The notes below the pieces were generated by a model. It saw only the letters and a list, made by a program, of their open reading frames with translations. It made no database searches and was not told the DNA's origin. Of a DNA stretch of 16,865 bases, positions 9,901 to 16,534 are shown one piece after another. The number at the start of each line of letters is the position of its first letter. Within the stretch, counting starts at the first letter, position 1. The position numbers and the translations under genes were made by a program. The stretch is from an uncultured cyanobacterium (lineage in GTDB: Bacteria; Cyanobacteriota; Cyanobacteriia; PCC-6307; Cyanobiaceae), in contig CAIZOZ010000345.1 in assembly GCA_903934745.1 (NCBI GenBank), positions 1-16,865 on the forward strand, written 5' to 3'.

Positions 9901-9968
9901 TGAACCGCACTGCCAATCTCTATGGTGGCAATGCCGCCCTCAATCCACCCCTGGGCGGAGCGATCTGA
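6933..9968 (+). CDS. apcE: Phycobilisome core-membrane linker / terminal emitter ApcE (L-CM)
   Basis: ApcE scaffolds the allophycocyanin core, anchors the phycobilisome to the thylakoid and carries a terminal emitter bilin that passes energy to photosystem II. The protein has 1011 residues. Residues 1 to about 245 are a phycobiliprotein-like domain with the signature RQAEQQDRFPDGGEL and a loop insertion (about 77-150). The usual bilin cysteine position reads RMKKSIRDLAWFLRY, and the only cysteine in the domain is Cys200 (LEKACS), matching the shifted bilin site of ApcE. Three linker repeats follow: about 280-410 (SYRQVFERDITKAYSQ), about 546-671 (GVYVQILGNTGYAGER), and about 853-980 (SYRQLLNRTVLVVERL, divergent). 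Three repeats are the number associated with tricylindrical cores. A long Pro/Ser/Arg-rich spacer (about 697-852) separates repeats two and three. The ATG at 6933 yields the family N-terminus MTVTASSGSTRVTPQRYDTL; the frame is open further upstream but without similarity. Confidence 0.97.
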   Translation: MTVTASSGSTRVTPQRYDTLPLSSVRQAEQQDRFPDGGELDALTTFFQSGQIRVTVAQRLSANAAAIVAKAANRIFSGGTPLSYLDAPLPGDAAGAGTPLAADQAAFQRSVQTFAGATANRGNLLSRLLEGAGGDADVRVILPTGFAPISVGRYGTERMKKSIRDLAWFLRYVSYAIVAGDPSILSVNTRGLRDVLEKACSLAATNVALQEMRAAGAGLFQGEPQARNLVIDYFNVLLKELEVATPSSRARLGSPVNQGLQLPAIYALAAEGAQRFVMRPRLSGSEKAEVIRASYRQVFERDITKAYSQVVCPVEATQVRQGQLSMREFIRALGRSKEYQRQFYGRFSNSRVVELAFRHFLGRGVSSIEEFRQYFAIVSSKGLGGLVDALVNGMEYARVFGEETVPYLRDLGEEAQESAGWGSNRKLFRYSAPFEGAPQYITLYASYRQPFADQHPYGGGNDPIGLNYGAIFPSGTASVATRPAPFSYDSRRILIGNGLRQPGQMDSAQFRKSTPRRVGPKVLRLQQIATGGSSVPRRGGQPSIRGTEAATQAVIRGVYVQILGNTGYAGERNTVEEIKLENGDISLREFIRQVARSKAFRRRYWSGLYICKAIEVMHRRMLGRPTFGRWEIDSYFDTAARSGFYGVVDAMINSREYNETFGEDTVPYERFITANDRNARKVPGLRRPFNAAAVADLMPIMRPDVPRPQQLRTVADIVPRNLPDRSRVIRGSWTAAISGGQSSAPVADRTAGPQSLRQPPLPSRSWSAPRWKPGVATPLPSRSTAPPAPTPAPTPFAPTALTGTGSWRAALGNGYGSASAIQPGAAMAKALQPGSPQGFRRRQSLGQPVQLPTAPSEGELSAAIEASYRQLLNRTVLVVERLGDAESQLRNGVLTVADFVGQIALSDLFQQRIQRMAPLRGASAVYLALLGRAAQPAEVSRFLATRSNQGQRAAIAAVLSGSEYASSFGRDTVPYLKGLNTADGLPLSTVNRTANLYGGNAALNPPLGGAI
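9291..9314 (+). repeat. 12-bp tandem duplication in the apcE spacer
   Basis: CCGGCCCCGACG occurs twice in direct succession (9291-9302, 9303-9314), coding for an alternating Ala/Pro/Thr stretch in the low-complexity spacer between linker repeats two and three. It suggests slippage expansion of a poorly constrained region. Confidence 0.7.
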
Positions 9969-10025
9969 GACCGGCAACCAAAACCAGGGTTAGTCTGCGG
10001 CTCTGAAAAACACAACAGTTACCCC

Positions 10026-10060
10026 AACCTCCCGGAGCCATACTCCGGGAGGTTGCTTTA
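10026..10060 (+). terminator. Intrinsic terminator downstream of apcE
   Basis: A perfect 12-bp stem (AACCTCCCGGAG at 10026-10037 with its complement at 10043-10054) and a 5-nt loop CCATA are followed by GCTTTAT. It begins 58 nt after the apcE stop. The stem is strong but the T-tract is short, so read-through into apcA is possible. It implies that apcE and apcABC are at least partly separate transcripts. Confidence 0.75.
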
Positions 10061-10373
10061 TGAATTGGCACCATAATTTGATCCACAGATCACCGCCAAA
10101 GATGGCCCCGTAAGCGACGGACTCCAGCCGCCGGGAAGGGCCGGAATTGATCAACAATTGCTGCAGCAGGTGGCTGTCAGCAACTGGCACCAGATGCTTT
10201 GCAGCCGCAGGGATCTCCCCAGCAATTTGGCCGTGAAGATCTGTTACCGGCGGCCGAGCCCCAGAGGAGCGTTGCCGCAGAATGATTCGGTGGTCGACGA
10301 TGTCGGCCTCAACCCTTACCCACTGGATACCGGTCTCCTTCAACGGCGACCGCTTGTTTCGAGGCAGAACTGC
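10061..10373 (+). promoter_or_regulatory. apcA upstream region / 5' leader
   Basis: This is a stretch of about 310 bp without a supported gene. The reading frame of apcA is open back to 10158, but the upstream part shows no phycobiliprotein similarity. A CATAAT hexamer at 10072-10077 resembles a -10 element, but no -35 lies at normal spacing; the nearest, TTGCTT at 10053-10058, is only 13 bp away and overlaps the terminator. An inverted repeat AATTG-ATCAA-CAATT lies at 10145-10159. A GAGG at 10361-10364, 9 nt from the apcA ATG, is a plausible ribosome-binding site. If CATAAT is used, the leader would be about 290 nt long; long apcA leaders are known in cyanobacteria. Confidence 0.45.
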
Positions 10374-10859
10374 ATGAGCATCGTCTCCAACTCGATCATC
10401 AACGCGGACGCCGAAGCCCGCTACCTCAGCCCTGGCGAACTCGACCAGATCAAGTCGTTCGTGGCTGGTGGTCAGCGTCGCCTCCGCGTCGCCCAGGTCC
10501 TGGCCGAAAGCCGGGAGCGCATTGTCAAGCAGGCCGGAGGCCAGCTTTTCCAGAAGCGCCCCGATGTCATCTCACCCGGAGGCAATGCCTACGGTGAAGA
10601 GATGACCGCGAGCTGCCTGCGGGACATGGATTATTACTTGCGCTTGGTCACATACGGCGTTGTCGCCGGCGATGTGACACCGATCGAAGAGATCGGCATC
10701 ATTGGCGCTCGTGAGATGTACCGCGCCCTTGGCACTCCCCTGGAAGCGATGGCGGAAGCCGTGCGCGAAATGAAGTCGGTGGCCACCGGCATCCTCACCG
10801 GCGCCGATGCCGAGGAAGCTGGTTTCTACTTCGACTACGTCGTCGGCGCCCTCTCCTGA
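10374..10859 (+). CDS. apcA: Allophycocyanin alpha subunit
   Basis: The alpha chain of allophycocyanin is the main pigment protein of the phycobilisome core and pairs with ApcB into (alpha-beta) monomers that stack as trimers. The 161 residues match the standard length. The N-terminus MSIVSNSIINADAEARYLSP and the bilin site region GGNAYGEEMTASCLRDMDYY are typical, with Cys81 as the phycocyanobilin attachment residue and Asp84 (in CLRD) contacting the bilin. The C-terminus FYFDYVVGALS is conserved. The ATG at 10374 is fixed by this alignment. It is followed 42 nt later by apcB. It is ApcA and not ApcD, judging by the close match to the standard ApcA sequence and by the apcABC order. Confidence 0.98.
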   Translation: MSIVSNSIINADAEARYLSPGELDQIKSFVAGGQRRLRVAQVLAESRERIVKQAGGQLFQKRPDVISPGGNAYGEEMTASCLRDMDYYLRLVTYGVVAGDVTPIEEIGIIGAREMYRALGTPLEAMAEAVREMKSVATGILTGADAEEAGFYFDYVVGALS

Positions 10860-10901
10860 GGTCTCTTCCCTCCCCGTTCATCGCCACTCCTCTCAGGATC
10901 C

Positions 10902-11387
10902 ATGCAAGACGCCATCACCAACGTCATCAACCAGTCCGACGTTCAGGGTCTTTACCTTGACGGCGGTTCCATCGGCAGGCTTGAGCAGTACTTCGCCAGC
11001 GGTGAGCTGCGCGTCCGTGCTGCCGCCACCATCAGCGCCAACGCTTCGGCCATCATCAAAGAGGCTGTCGCCAAAGCGCTGCTGTACTCGGACATCACCC
11101 GTCCGGGCGGCAACATGTACACCACCCGTCGCTATGCGGCCTGCATCCGCGATCTGGATTACTACCTGCGCTATGCCACCTACGCCATGCTGGCGGGTGA
11201 CACTTCGATCCTCGACGAGCGCGTTCTGAACGGCCTCAAGGAGACCTACAACTCCCTGGGCGTGCCCATCGGCGCCACCGTTCAGTCGATCCAGGCCATG
11301 AAGGAAGCCACCGCCTCCCTTGTGGGTCCTGATGCTGGTCGTGAAATGGGTGTCTACTTCGACTACATCAGCTCGGGTCTGGCCTGA
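10902..11387 (+). CDS. apcB: Allophycocyanin beta subunit
   Basis: This is the beta chain of allophycocyanin, partner of ApcA. It has 161 residues starting MQDAITNVINQSDVQGLYLD. The bilin-binding region is GGNMYTTRRYAACIRDLDYY: Cys81 attaches phycocyanobilin, and Asn71 is the residue that is gamma-N-methylated in beta-type phycobiliproteins. The C-terminus GVYFDYISSGLA is conserved. An AGGA about 5 nt before the ATG can act as a ribosome-binding site. It lies between apcA (42 nt) and apcC (33 nt) in one operon. It is distinguished from the variant ApcF by its near-standard ApcB sequence and operon position. Confidence 0.98.
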   Translation: MQDAITNVINQSDVQGLYLDGGSIGRLEQYFASGELRVRAAATISANASAIIKEAVAKALLYSDITRPGGNMYTTRRYAACIRDLDYYLRYATYAMLAGDTSILDERVLNGLKETYNSLGVPIGATVQSIQAMKEATASLVGPDAGREMGVYFDYISSGLA

Positions 11388-11408
11388 TCTCTGCAGAGTC
11401 GTCCCGAC

Positions 11409-11414
11409 AAGGAG
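11409..11414 (+). promoter_or_regulatory. Shine-Dalgarno sequence of apcC
   Basis: AAGGAG lies 6 nt before the apcC ATG and is the best Shine-Dalgarno match among the genes examined here. The ATP synthase genes lack one. Confidence 0.7.
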
Positions 11415-11420
11415 TCCCCC

Positions 11421-11621
11421 ATGCGCCTGTTCAAGATCACAGCCTGCATTCCCTGCCCTGAAAAGGCGAGAACCCAGCGTGAATTGCAAAACACCTATTT
11501 CACCAAGTGGGTGCCCTATTCCAGCTGGTTCGCGGAACAGCAGCGCATCATGAAACAGGGTGGCAAGATCCTGAAGGTGGAGTTGGCCACCGGACGCCGT
11601 CAGCAAAACTGCGGCAACTGA
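11421..11621 (+). CDS. apcC: Allophycocyanin-associated core linker, 7.8 kDa (L-C)
   Basis: ApcC is the small core linker that caps the ends of the allophycocyanin cylinders and tunes their absorption. The 66-residue protein begins MRLFKITACIPCPEKARTQR and contains the conserved RTQRELQNTYFTKWVPYSSW and WFAEQQRIMKQGGKILKVEL. This is the CpcD-like fold of small phycobilisome linkers. The usual length is about 67 residues. It is the last gene of the apcABC operon, with a strong terminator about 260 nt downstream. Confidence 0.97.
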   Translation: MRLFKITACIPCPEKARTQRELQNTYFTKWVPYSSWFAEQQRIMKQGGKILKVELATGRRQQNCGN

Positions 11622-11883
11622 AGGTCCCGCAGCTGCCCCCCTGGTGCAGCTCTCCGCCATTTCCTGATCTGGTCCTCAACCCTGATCTCGCCTCCATCCC
11701 TGGCTCTGGGTTCGAATCCAGCAAAGTCAAGGGATCGGCAAGCTGGGTCTGGCTCGATGTCAGGATTTCATCCCGATTGATCGTCAGTCCCCCAACCCAA
11801 GCCTTGACAATCCGACCACCGTGCGACTCGCGCGTTGACCGGAACCAGCGCTTGATACCCGCCTCCAGCTGGCTGGACGGGAT

Positions 11884-11925
11884 AACCCAGGGCTTCCCGA
11901 TGGAAGCCCTGGGTTTTGGTTTGTT
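11884..11925 (+). terminator. Intrinsic terminator of the apcABC operon
   Basis: A perfect 14-bp stem (AACCCAGGGCTTCC at 11884-11897 with its complement at 11902-11915) and a CGAT loop are followed by the T-rich tail TTGGTTTGTT. It lies about 260 nt after the apcC stop, so the mRNA has a long 3' untranslated stretch (11622-11883) in which I see no gene. Confidence 0.85.
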
Positions 11926-12566
11926 CATGACTCAGCAGGATGGGAGCCCAGGCGGCCTGATCGACTGCGACACGGCAGGTCCGAGGCGTTGCTGCCTGAC
12001 GGCATCCCTGGCTTCAATTGGCGTGAGCTGGCTCAGCGAAGGCTCTGGGGGAGATCCAGCAGTCCCAAAGGGGGAGGCAGCGGACAGGAGGGCCGCCAAT
12101 CAGCACGGAACAACCAGAGGCACTCTGACCACAAAACTTTGCTTGCCAAAACAAGATCCCGGCAGGACCTAGGGCGGCCGTGATCGCCCGGGGACGCGAC
12201 CGCAGCTGAGGGCTCTGGGGGCGAGTGCAGACGGGCTCTGGCCTCGGGCCTGATTCATGGCCCTGCGCCGCTGATGGCCTTTGCTGTGGCCAAGCAGGAG
12301 CCACCCAAGCGATTCGCGCCGATCCAACAAGACCGCTTGATCCAGCCGCACCGACGGCACCCCTACCGGACCGATCCAGCCGCCTGGTCTGCCAGCGCAA
12401 GCGTGGCCTGGTCCGTTCGATTTGCTCACAGGACTCGACAAGGCCCGGCTGTTCAGGGCTGAATGGTCCATTGGCGATCCCGGTAGCCCCAGCCTTGACC
12501 CGAACCCCATCTCGATCGCCCGACCACAGCGACACCCAGGAAGCCAGCCCGGCAGGCCAGAGCCTG
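11926..12566. other. Gene-poor stretch between the apcABC terminator and ftsW
   Basis: I see no recognisable gene on either strand in these 641 bp. The ftsW frame is open on the plus strand from 12225, and two minus-strand frames overlap the region, but all translate to low-complexity Pro/Arg/Ser-rich sequence without domain resemblance, as expected from GC-rich non-coding DNA. The ftsW promoter is expected here; I found no hexamer pair with good spacing. Confidence 0.5.
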
Positions 12567-13712
12567 ATGCCCCTGCCCTGGGGCCTCTGGCCCGCCGAAG
12601 CCAGGCTGCTACTGGGCCTGGTGGCCATCTGGAGCCTGGTCGGGCTGCTGATCCTCACCTCCGCCAGTTGGTTCGTCGCCGACCGGGAGATGGGCGATGC
12701 GGCCTACTACCTCAAACGCCAGGCTCTGTGGCTGCTGGCCAGCTGGGGGCTGTTGCTGCTGGCCATCCGCACCAGCCTGCGGCGCTGGCTGCACATCGCC
12801 GGAACGGCCCTGGTGATCGGGGCGGTGCTGATTGCGGCCACCCTGGTGATCGGCAGCACCGTGAACGGGGCCAGCCGCTGGCTGGTGCTCGGACCGATTC
12901 AGATCCAGCCCACCGAACTGGTGAAACCCTTTGTGGTGCTGCAAGGAGCCGTGCTCTTCTCCCACTGGCGCCGCATCGGCAATGACCAGAAGCTGCTCTG
13001 GCTGGCGATTTTCGGCGGTGTGATCCTGCTGATCCTCAAGCAACCCAACCTCAGCACTGCCGCCCTGCTGGGACTGCTGCTCTGGTTGATGGCCCTAGCT
13101 GGTGGCCTCTCCCTGCCGCTGTTGATCGGCGCGGCGGGGGCCGGAGGGTTGCTCGGTAGCGCCAGCATCATGATCAACGACTACCAGCGGCTGCGGGTCA
13201 CCTCCTTCCTCAATCCCTGGAAGGATGCCCAGGGCGATGGCTACCAATTAGTGCAGAGCCTGCTGGCGATCGGCTCAGGCGGCATTCTCGGTGAGGGCCT
13301 CGGGCTTTCCACCCAGAAGTTGCAATACCTGCCGATCCAGACCACCGATTTCATCTTCGCGGTGTTCGCCGAGGAGTTCGGCTACGTCGGCTCGGTGATG
13401 CTGCTGCTGTTTCTGTTGATCTTCGGCTTCGTCGGCCTGAGGGTGGCGCTCAGCTGCCGCAGCAACCAGCACCGCCTGGTGGCCATGGGCTGCACCACCT
13501 TGCTGGTCGGCCAGTCGATCCTCAACATCGCGGTGGCCAGCGGCGCCATGCCCACCACCGGCCTGCCGTTACCGATGATCAGCTATGGCGGCAACTCCCT
13601 GCTCAGCAGCCTGTTCGTCTGCGGCCTGCTGATTCGCTGCTCCCTGGAAACCACAGGACTGGAAACCGCGCGCCCGCGCCGACGGCGCCAGCCACCTGCC
13701 CCGATAGGCTGA
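12567..13712 (+). CDS. ftsW: FtsW, septal peptidoglycan polymerase (SEDS family)
   Basis: FtsW is the SEDS glycosyltransferase that polymerises lipid II into glycan strands at the division septum with a class B PBP. From the ATG at 12567 it has 381 residues and about ten membrane helices. SEDS landmarks are NGASRWLVLGPIQIQPTELVKP (about 100-121), GDGYQLVQSLLAIGSGG (about 223-239), IQTTDFIFAVFAEEFGYVGS (about 257-276, with Asp261 in the position of the catalytic TDF aspartate) and MPTTGLPLPMISYGGNSLLS near the C-terminus. The usual QPDLGT motif reads QPNLST (about 159-164). The ISYGG segment and the neighbours favour FtsW over RodA, but the split between the two is not absolute. The start is uncertain: the frame is open upstream to 12225, with a TTG at 12495. 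I chose the ATG directly before MPLPWGLWPAEARLLL, where hydrophobic similarity begins. ccdA follows after 26 nt. Confidence 0.93.
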   Translation: MPLPWGLWPAEARLLLGLVAIWSLVGLLILTSASWFVADREMGDAAYYLKRQALWLLASWGLLLLAIRTSLRRWLHIAGTALVIGAVLIAATLVIGSTVNGASRWLVLGPIQIQPTELVKPFVVLQGAVLFSHWRRIGNDQKLLWLAIFGGVILLILKQPNLSTAALLGLLLWLMALAGGLSLPLLIGAAGAGGLLGSASIMINDYQRLRVTSFLNPWKDAQGDGYQLVQSLLAIGSGGILGEGLGLSTQKLQYLPIQTTDFIFAVFAEEFGYVGSVMLLLFLLIFGFVGLRVALSCRSNQHRLVAMGCTTLLVGQSILNIAVASGAMPTTGLPLPMISYGGNSLLSSLFVCGLLIRCSLETTGLETARPRRRRQPPAPIG

Positions 13713-13738
13713 CCGCATCGGCCCTTCTCTCCCCGGCC

Positions 13739-14494
13739 ATGACCAGCCCCGGCCTGCTGCTCGCCGATTGGGCCCGCAGCAGCGAACACCTGCTGCAGAG
13801 TTCCCTTGCCCATCCGGGACCAATCACCCTGGCGGTGATCTTCGGCGGTGGCGTGCTAACCAGCCTCGGCCCCTGTTCGCTCTCCCTGTTGCCGGTCACC
13901 CTGGCCTACCTGGCAGGCTTCGGCGCCGATGGCAGCAGGGCACCGACGCCGGCGGCCATGCCCCGCACCTTGCCCTGGCAGCGCAGCGTCAGCTTCGCAG
14001 CCGGCATCGTCTCCTCGCTGGTGCTGCTGGGTCTGGCCAGTGGCCTGATGGGACGGCTCTACGGCAGCCTGCCCAGCCAGATTCCTCTGGTGGTGGCGGT
14101 GGTGGCCGTGGTGATGGGTCTGAATCTGCTCGGCCTACTGCGCTTTCCCCTGCCGGCCGGCCCTGATCCCGAAAGCTGGCGGCGCCGGGTGCCGGCCCCC
14201 CTGGCCCCCTTGGCCGCCGGCTTGGCCTTCGGCCTGGCGGCCACGCCCTGCACCACCCCGGTGCTGGCCGTGTTACTGACCTGGATGGCCCAGAACGGCC
14301 GGCCCTTGGAGGGCATGGTGTTGCTCACCTGTTTCGGCGCCGGCCAGGTGTTGCCCCTGCTGCTAGCCGGCACCGCCGCCGCCAGCCTGCCCAACCTGCT
14401 GCGGCTGCGTCGGGTCGGCCAGTGGATCCCGCCGATCAGCGGCGTGGTGCTGCTGACCACCGGTGGCCTCACCTTGCTCTCCCAACTGCCATGA
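13739..14494 (+). CDS. ccdA: CcdA-type thiol-disulfide transporter for cytochrome c biogenesis
   Basis: CcdA passes reducing equivalents from cytoplasmic thioredoxin across the membrane, so that apocytochrome c heme-binding cysteines stay reduced in the thylakoid lumen or periplasm (system II). The 251-residue protein has about six hydrophobic helices and the paired membrane cysteines Cys46 (SLGPCSLSLLP) and Cys171 (AATPCTTPVLAVLL), each next to proline as in the CcdA/DsbD transmembrane family. A Pro/Ala-rich loop sits between helices one and two. Its stop overlaps the ccs1 start (ATGA), so the two are translationally coupled partners. ftsW ends 26 nt upstream. Confidence 0.95.
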   Translation: MTSPGLLLADWARSSEHLLQSSLAHPGPITLAVIFGGGVLTSLGPCSLSLLPVTLAYLAGFGADGSRAPTPAAMPRTLPWQRSVSFAAGIVSSLVLLGLASGLMGRLYGSLPSQIPLVVAVVAVVMGLNLLGLLRFPLPAGPDPESWRRRVPAPLAPLAAGLAFGLAATPCTTPVLAVLLTWMAQNGRPLEGMVLLTCFGAGQVLPLLLAGTAAASLPNLLRLRRVGQWIPPISGVVLLTTGGLTLLSQLP

Positions 14495-16044
14495 CGGTGG
14501 CCCCCTCCTCGACCACCAGACGACGCTTGCTGCGCTGGATCGGCTGGCTGGCCGACCTGCGCCTGGCGATCACGCTGCTGCTGGTGATCGCCCTCGCCAG
14601 TGGGGTCGGCACCGCCATTCCCCAGAAAGAAAGCGAACTCTTCTACCACCAGCGCTACGACCCGGCCCCTTGGCTCGGTCTGGTCGATGGCAACGGTGTG
14701 CTGCATCTGCAGCTCGACCACGTCTATTCCAGTGGCTGGTTCCTGGCTTTGTTGGCCTGGCTGGGGCTGTCTCTGGTGCTGTGCAGCTGGCGTCGCCAGT
14801 GGCCAGCCCTGCAGGCCTCCCTGCGCTGGATCGATTACCGCTCGCCGCGCCAGCTGAGCAAGCTGAGCGTGGCCGAAACCTTGATCAGCGACCAGCCCGG
14901 GCCCTGTCTGGACCGGCTGGAGCAGGAGTTGCGGTCCGGGGGCTGGCAGGTGCAACGCCAGCCGGATCGGCTTGCCGCCCGGCGGGGCGTGCTGGGTCGG
15001 GTGGGACCGCTGCTCGTCCATGCCGGCATGGTGGTGCTGATGGTGGGTGCTGCCTGGGGATCGTTAGGGGGCCAGAGACTGGAGCGCTTTCTTGCCCCTG
15101 GTCGGGAGCTGGAACTGCTGGATAGCCGCGGCCACACCCAGCTCACCGTGGCCCTCGACGACTTCCAGATCCAGCGCGATCCACTCGGCCGGCCGGAGCA
15201 GTTCAGCTCCAGCCTGCGCCTGATTCCAGCGCCTCTGGAGGTAGACACCACGGCATTCAGCGGCGCGGCAGGCGCCTCGGCAACAGCAGCAGTTGCGCAG
15301 AGCCGCCCAGATTCGACCACAACTCCCTCCGTCGCGGGCTCCCAGGCTGGGATCGCCCCCCCGGTCGTGGCCCGATCCATCGCCCCGGCCGCCCTCCGCA
15401 ACGACGTTGAGGCCAGTGCGGCTGGAGCCGCGGACCAGCCCAGCCGCACGCAGGTCGCGGCGGCACCGCTGCGGGCCGTGATCAGCGTCAACCATCCCCT
15501 GCGCCACCGGGGCATGACCCTTTATCAGGCCGACTGGGCCCTGGCAGCAGTCAACATCCAACTGGGTCGCAGCCCCGTCCTGCAGCTGCCGCTGCAGACC
15601 TATCCCGAACTGGGCGAGCAGGTGTGGGGCCTGGTGCTGCCGACCCGTCCCGATGGCAGCGAACCGGTGTTTCTGAGCCTGCGCAGCGAACAGGGACCGG
15701 TGGAGGTGTTTGGACCCGATGGTCAGCAACTGGCCCGGCTGCAACCTGGTGGCGAGGCGGTTGAGGTGCGCGGCCTGCCGATCCGGGTGGACTCGATCCT
15801 GCCGGCGAGCGGCATCCTGCTGAAGCGTGATCCCGGCGTGCCACTGGTGTACAGCGGCTTCGCCATCGCCCTGCTCGGAGGCGGGCTCAGCCTGGTGGCC
15901 ACCCGCCAGCTCTGGGCGATCAGCGAAGTCGAGGCCGGTCGTTTGCATGTGGCCGGCCTCTGCAATCGCAACCTCACAGCCTTCGCCGCCGAACTGCCAG
16001 CGCTGCTGGGCCGGGTGTCCACGGCTGCCGCCCAGGAGGGCTGA
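14491..16044 (+). CDS. ccs1: Cytochrome c synthase component Ccs1 (CcsB/ResB family)
   Basis: Ccs1 works with CcsA to export heme and attach it to apocytochromes such as cytochrome f and c6. The protein has 517 residues, against roughly 430 usual for cyanobacterial Ccs1 (my recollection of the family). N-terminal part: LADLRLAITLLLVIALASGV (helix 1), the motif GTAIPQKESELFYHQRYD, YSSGWFLALLAWLGLSLVLC (helix 2), and LVHAGMVVLMVGAAWGSLGG (helix 3, with the conserved His177). Then comes a large lumenal domain containing SVNHPLRHRGMTLYQADW (His335, His339) and a last helix near VYSGFAIALLGGGLSLVA. The excess length is explained by an Ala/Thr/Ser/Pro-rich insertion at about 248-326. The start at 14491 overlaps the ccdA stop. 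CcsA is not in this window. Confidence 0.95.
   Translation: MTVAPSSTTRRRLLRWIGWLADLRLAITLLLVIALASGVGTAIPQKESELFYHQRYDPAPWLGLVDGNGVLHLQLDHVYSSGWFLALLAWLGLSLVLCSWRRQWPALQASLRWIDYRSPRQLSKLSVAETLISDQPGPCLDRLEQELRSGGWQVQRQPDRLAARRGVLGRVGPLLVHAGMVVLMVGAAWGSLGGQRLERFLAPGRELELLDSRGHTQLTVALDDFQIQRDPLGRPEQFSSSLRLIPAPLEVDTTAFSGAAGASATAAVAQSRPDSTTTPSVAGSQAGIAPPVVARSIAPAALRNDVEASAAGAADQPSRTQVAAAPLRAVISVNHPLRHRGMTLYQADWALAAVNIQLGRSPVLQLPLQTYPELGEQVWGLVLPTRPDGSEPVFLSLRSEQGPVEVFGPDGQQLARLQPGGEAVEVRGLPIRVDSILPASGILLKRDPGVPLVYSGFAIALLGGGLSLVATRQLWAISEVEAGRLHVAGLCNRNLTAFAAELPALLGRVSTAAAQEG
15232..15468 (+). other. Low-complexity insertion inside Ccs1
   Basis: Codons 248-326 of ccs1 encode an Ala/Ser/Thr/Pro/Val-rich stretch without predicted structure, placed in the lumenal domain just before the conserved ISVNHPLRHRG. 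The frame is kept through it, so it is an in-frame insertion and not a frameshift. Its origin is unknown, and I see no repeats or inverted ends that would mark a mobile insertion. Confidence 0.65.
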
Positions 16045-16075
16045 GGCTCAGCAGGGCAGACCAGCAGCCCGTGAC

Positions 16076-16534
16076 TCAGCAGGGCTGGCGCTGCCCATGG
16101 CTGACCCGTACCACCGTGTGCACATTGCCGCGGGGGTTGAAGTCGGCCACCAGCTCCATCCAGGCGGGTGCACAGGCCGCCACAAAGTCGTCGAGGATCC
16201 GGTTGGCCACCTCCTCATGGGAGATGCTGCGATCCCGGTAGCCATTCACGTACAGCTTCAGAGCCTTGAGCTCCAGCACCCGCGGTCCCGGCTGGTACAG
16301 CAGCCGCAGCACCGCGAAATCGGGATAGCCGGAGAACGGGCAGGTGCAGGTGAATTCCGGCAGCTCGATTGACACCTCATAGGGGCGACCCGGGCGAGGG
16401 TTGTCGAAGCAGATGAGCTGAGCTTCGGCAATCGCCCGTTCGCCGTAGCTCGGAGTACGGGTGCGTTCGCCCGGATCGGTTGAAAGCCCTTCGGTCACGG
16501 CGACGGCACTGATGACGGCGGCTTCGATGGCCAT
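16076..16534 (-). CDS. queF: NADPH-dependent 7-cyano-7-deazaguanine reductase (preQ0 reductase)
   Basis: QueF reduces the nitrile of preQ0 to the amine preQ1 with two NADPH, a step in making the tRNA wobble nucleoside queuosine. The protein has 152 residues and is the short, unimodular type. It has the active-site segment ELPEFTCTCPFSGYPDFAVL, in which Cys65 aligns with the nucleophile forming the thioimide and Asp72 with the proton donor. The QueF motif follows in ELKALKLYVNGYRDRSISHEE, with the substrate-binding His-Glu. The C-terminus FNPRGNVHTVVRVSHG is typical. About 25 N-terminal residues before the conserved YGERAIAEAQL are variable. Its stop faces that of ccs1 31 nt away (convergent). 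No preQ1 riboswitch is visible upstream. Confidence 0.95.
   Translation of the reverse strand: MAIEAAVISAVAVTEGLSTDPGERTRTPSYGERAIAEAQLICFDNPRPGRPYEVSIELPEFTCTCPFSGYPDFAVLRLLYQPGPRVLELKALKLYVNGYRDRSISHEEVANRILDDFVAACAPAWMELVADFNPRGNVHTVVRVSHGQRQPC

Noticed and set aside
10158..10373. Upstream in-frame extension of apcA
   Set aside because: ApcA has a fixed length of about 161 residues and a conserved MSIVSNSIINADAEARYL start at 10374; the upstream codons have no phycobiliprotein character.
11700..11725. tRNA-like T-loop GGTTCGAATCC
   Set aside because: The flanking 5-bp T-stem does not pair properly, and I could not place an acceptor stem, D-arm or anticodon arm around it. It is probably chance, though a decayed tRNA fragment cannot be fully excluded.
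12225..12566. Upstream in-frame extension of ftsW (114 codons)
   Set aside because: The translation is Pro/Ser/Arg-rich with scattered Cys and no similarity to FtsW N-termini; the conserved hydrophobic protein begins at the ATG at 12567.
16041..16087. Short direct repeat CTCAGCAGGGC and a GCTGAG/CTCAGC mini-palindrome between ccs1 and queF
   Set aside because: The repeats are too short and have no T-run, so they do not support a bidirectional terminator; they may be chance in a 31-bp convergent gap.
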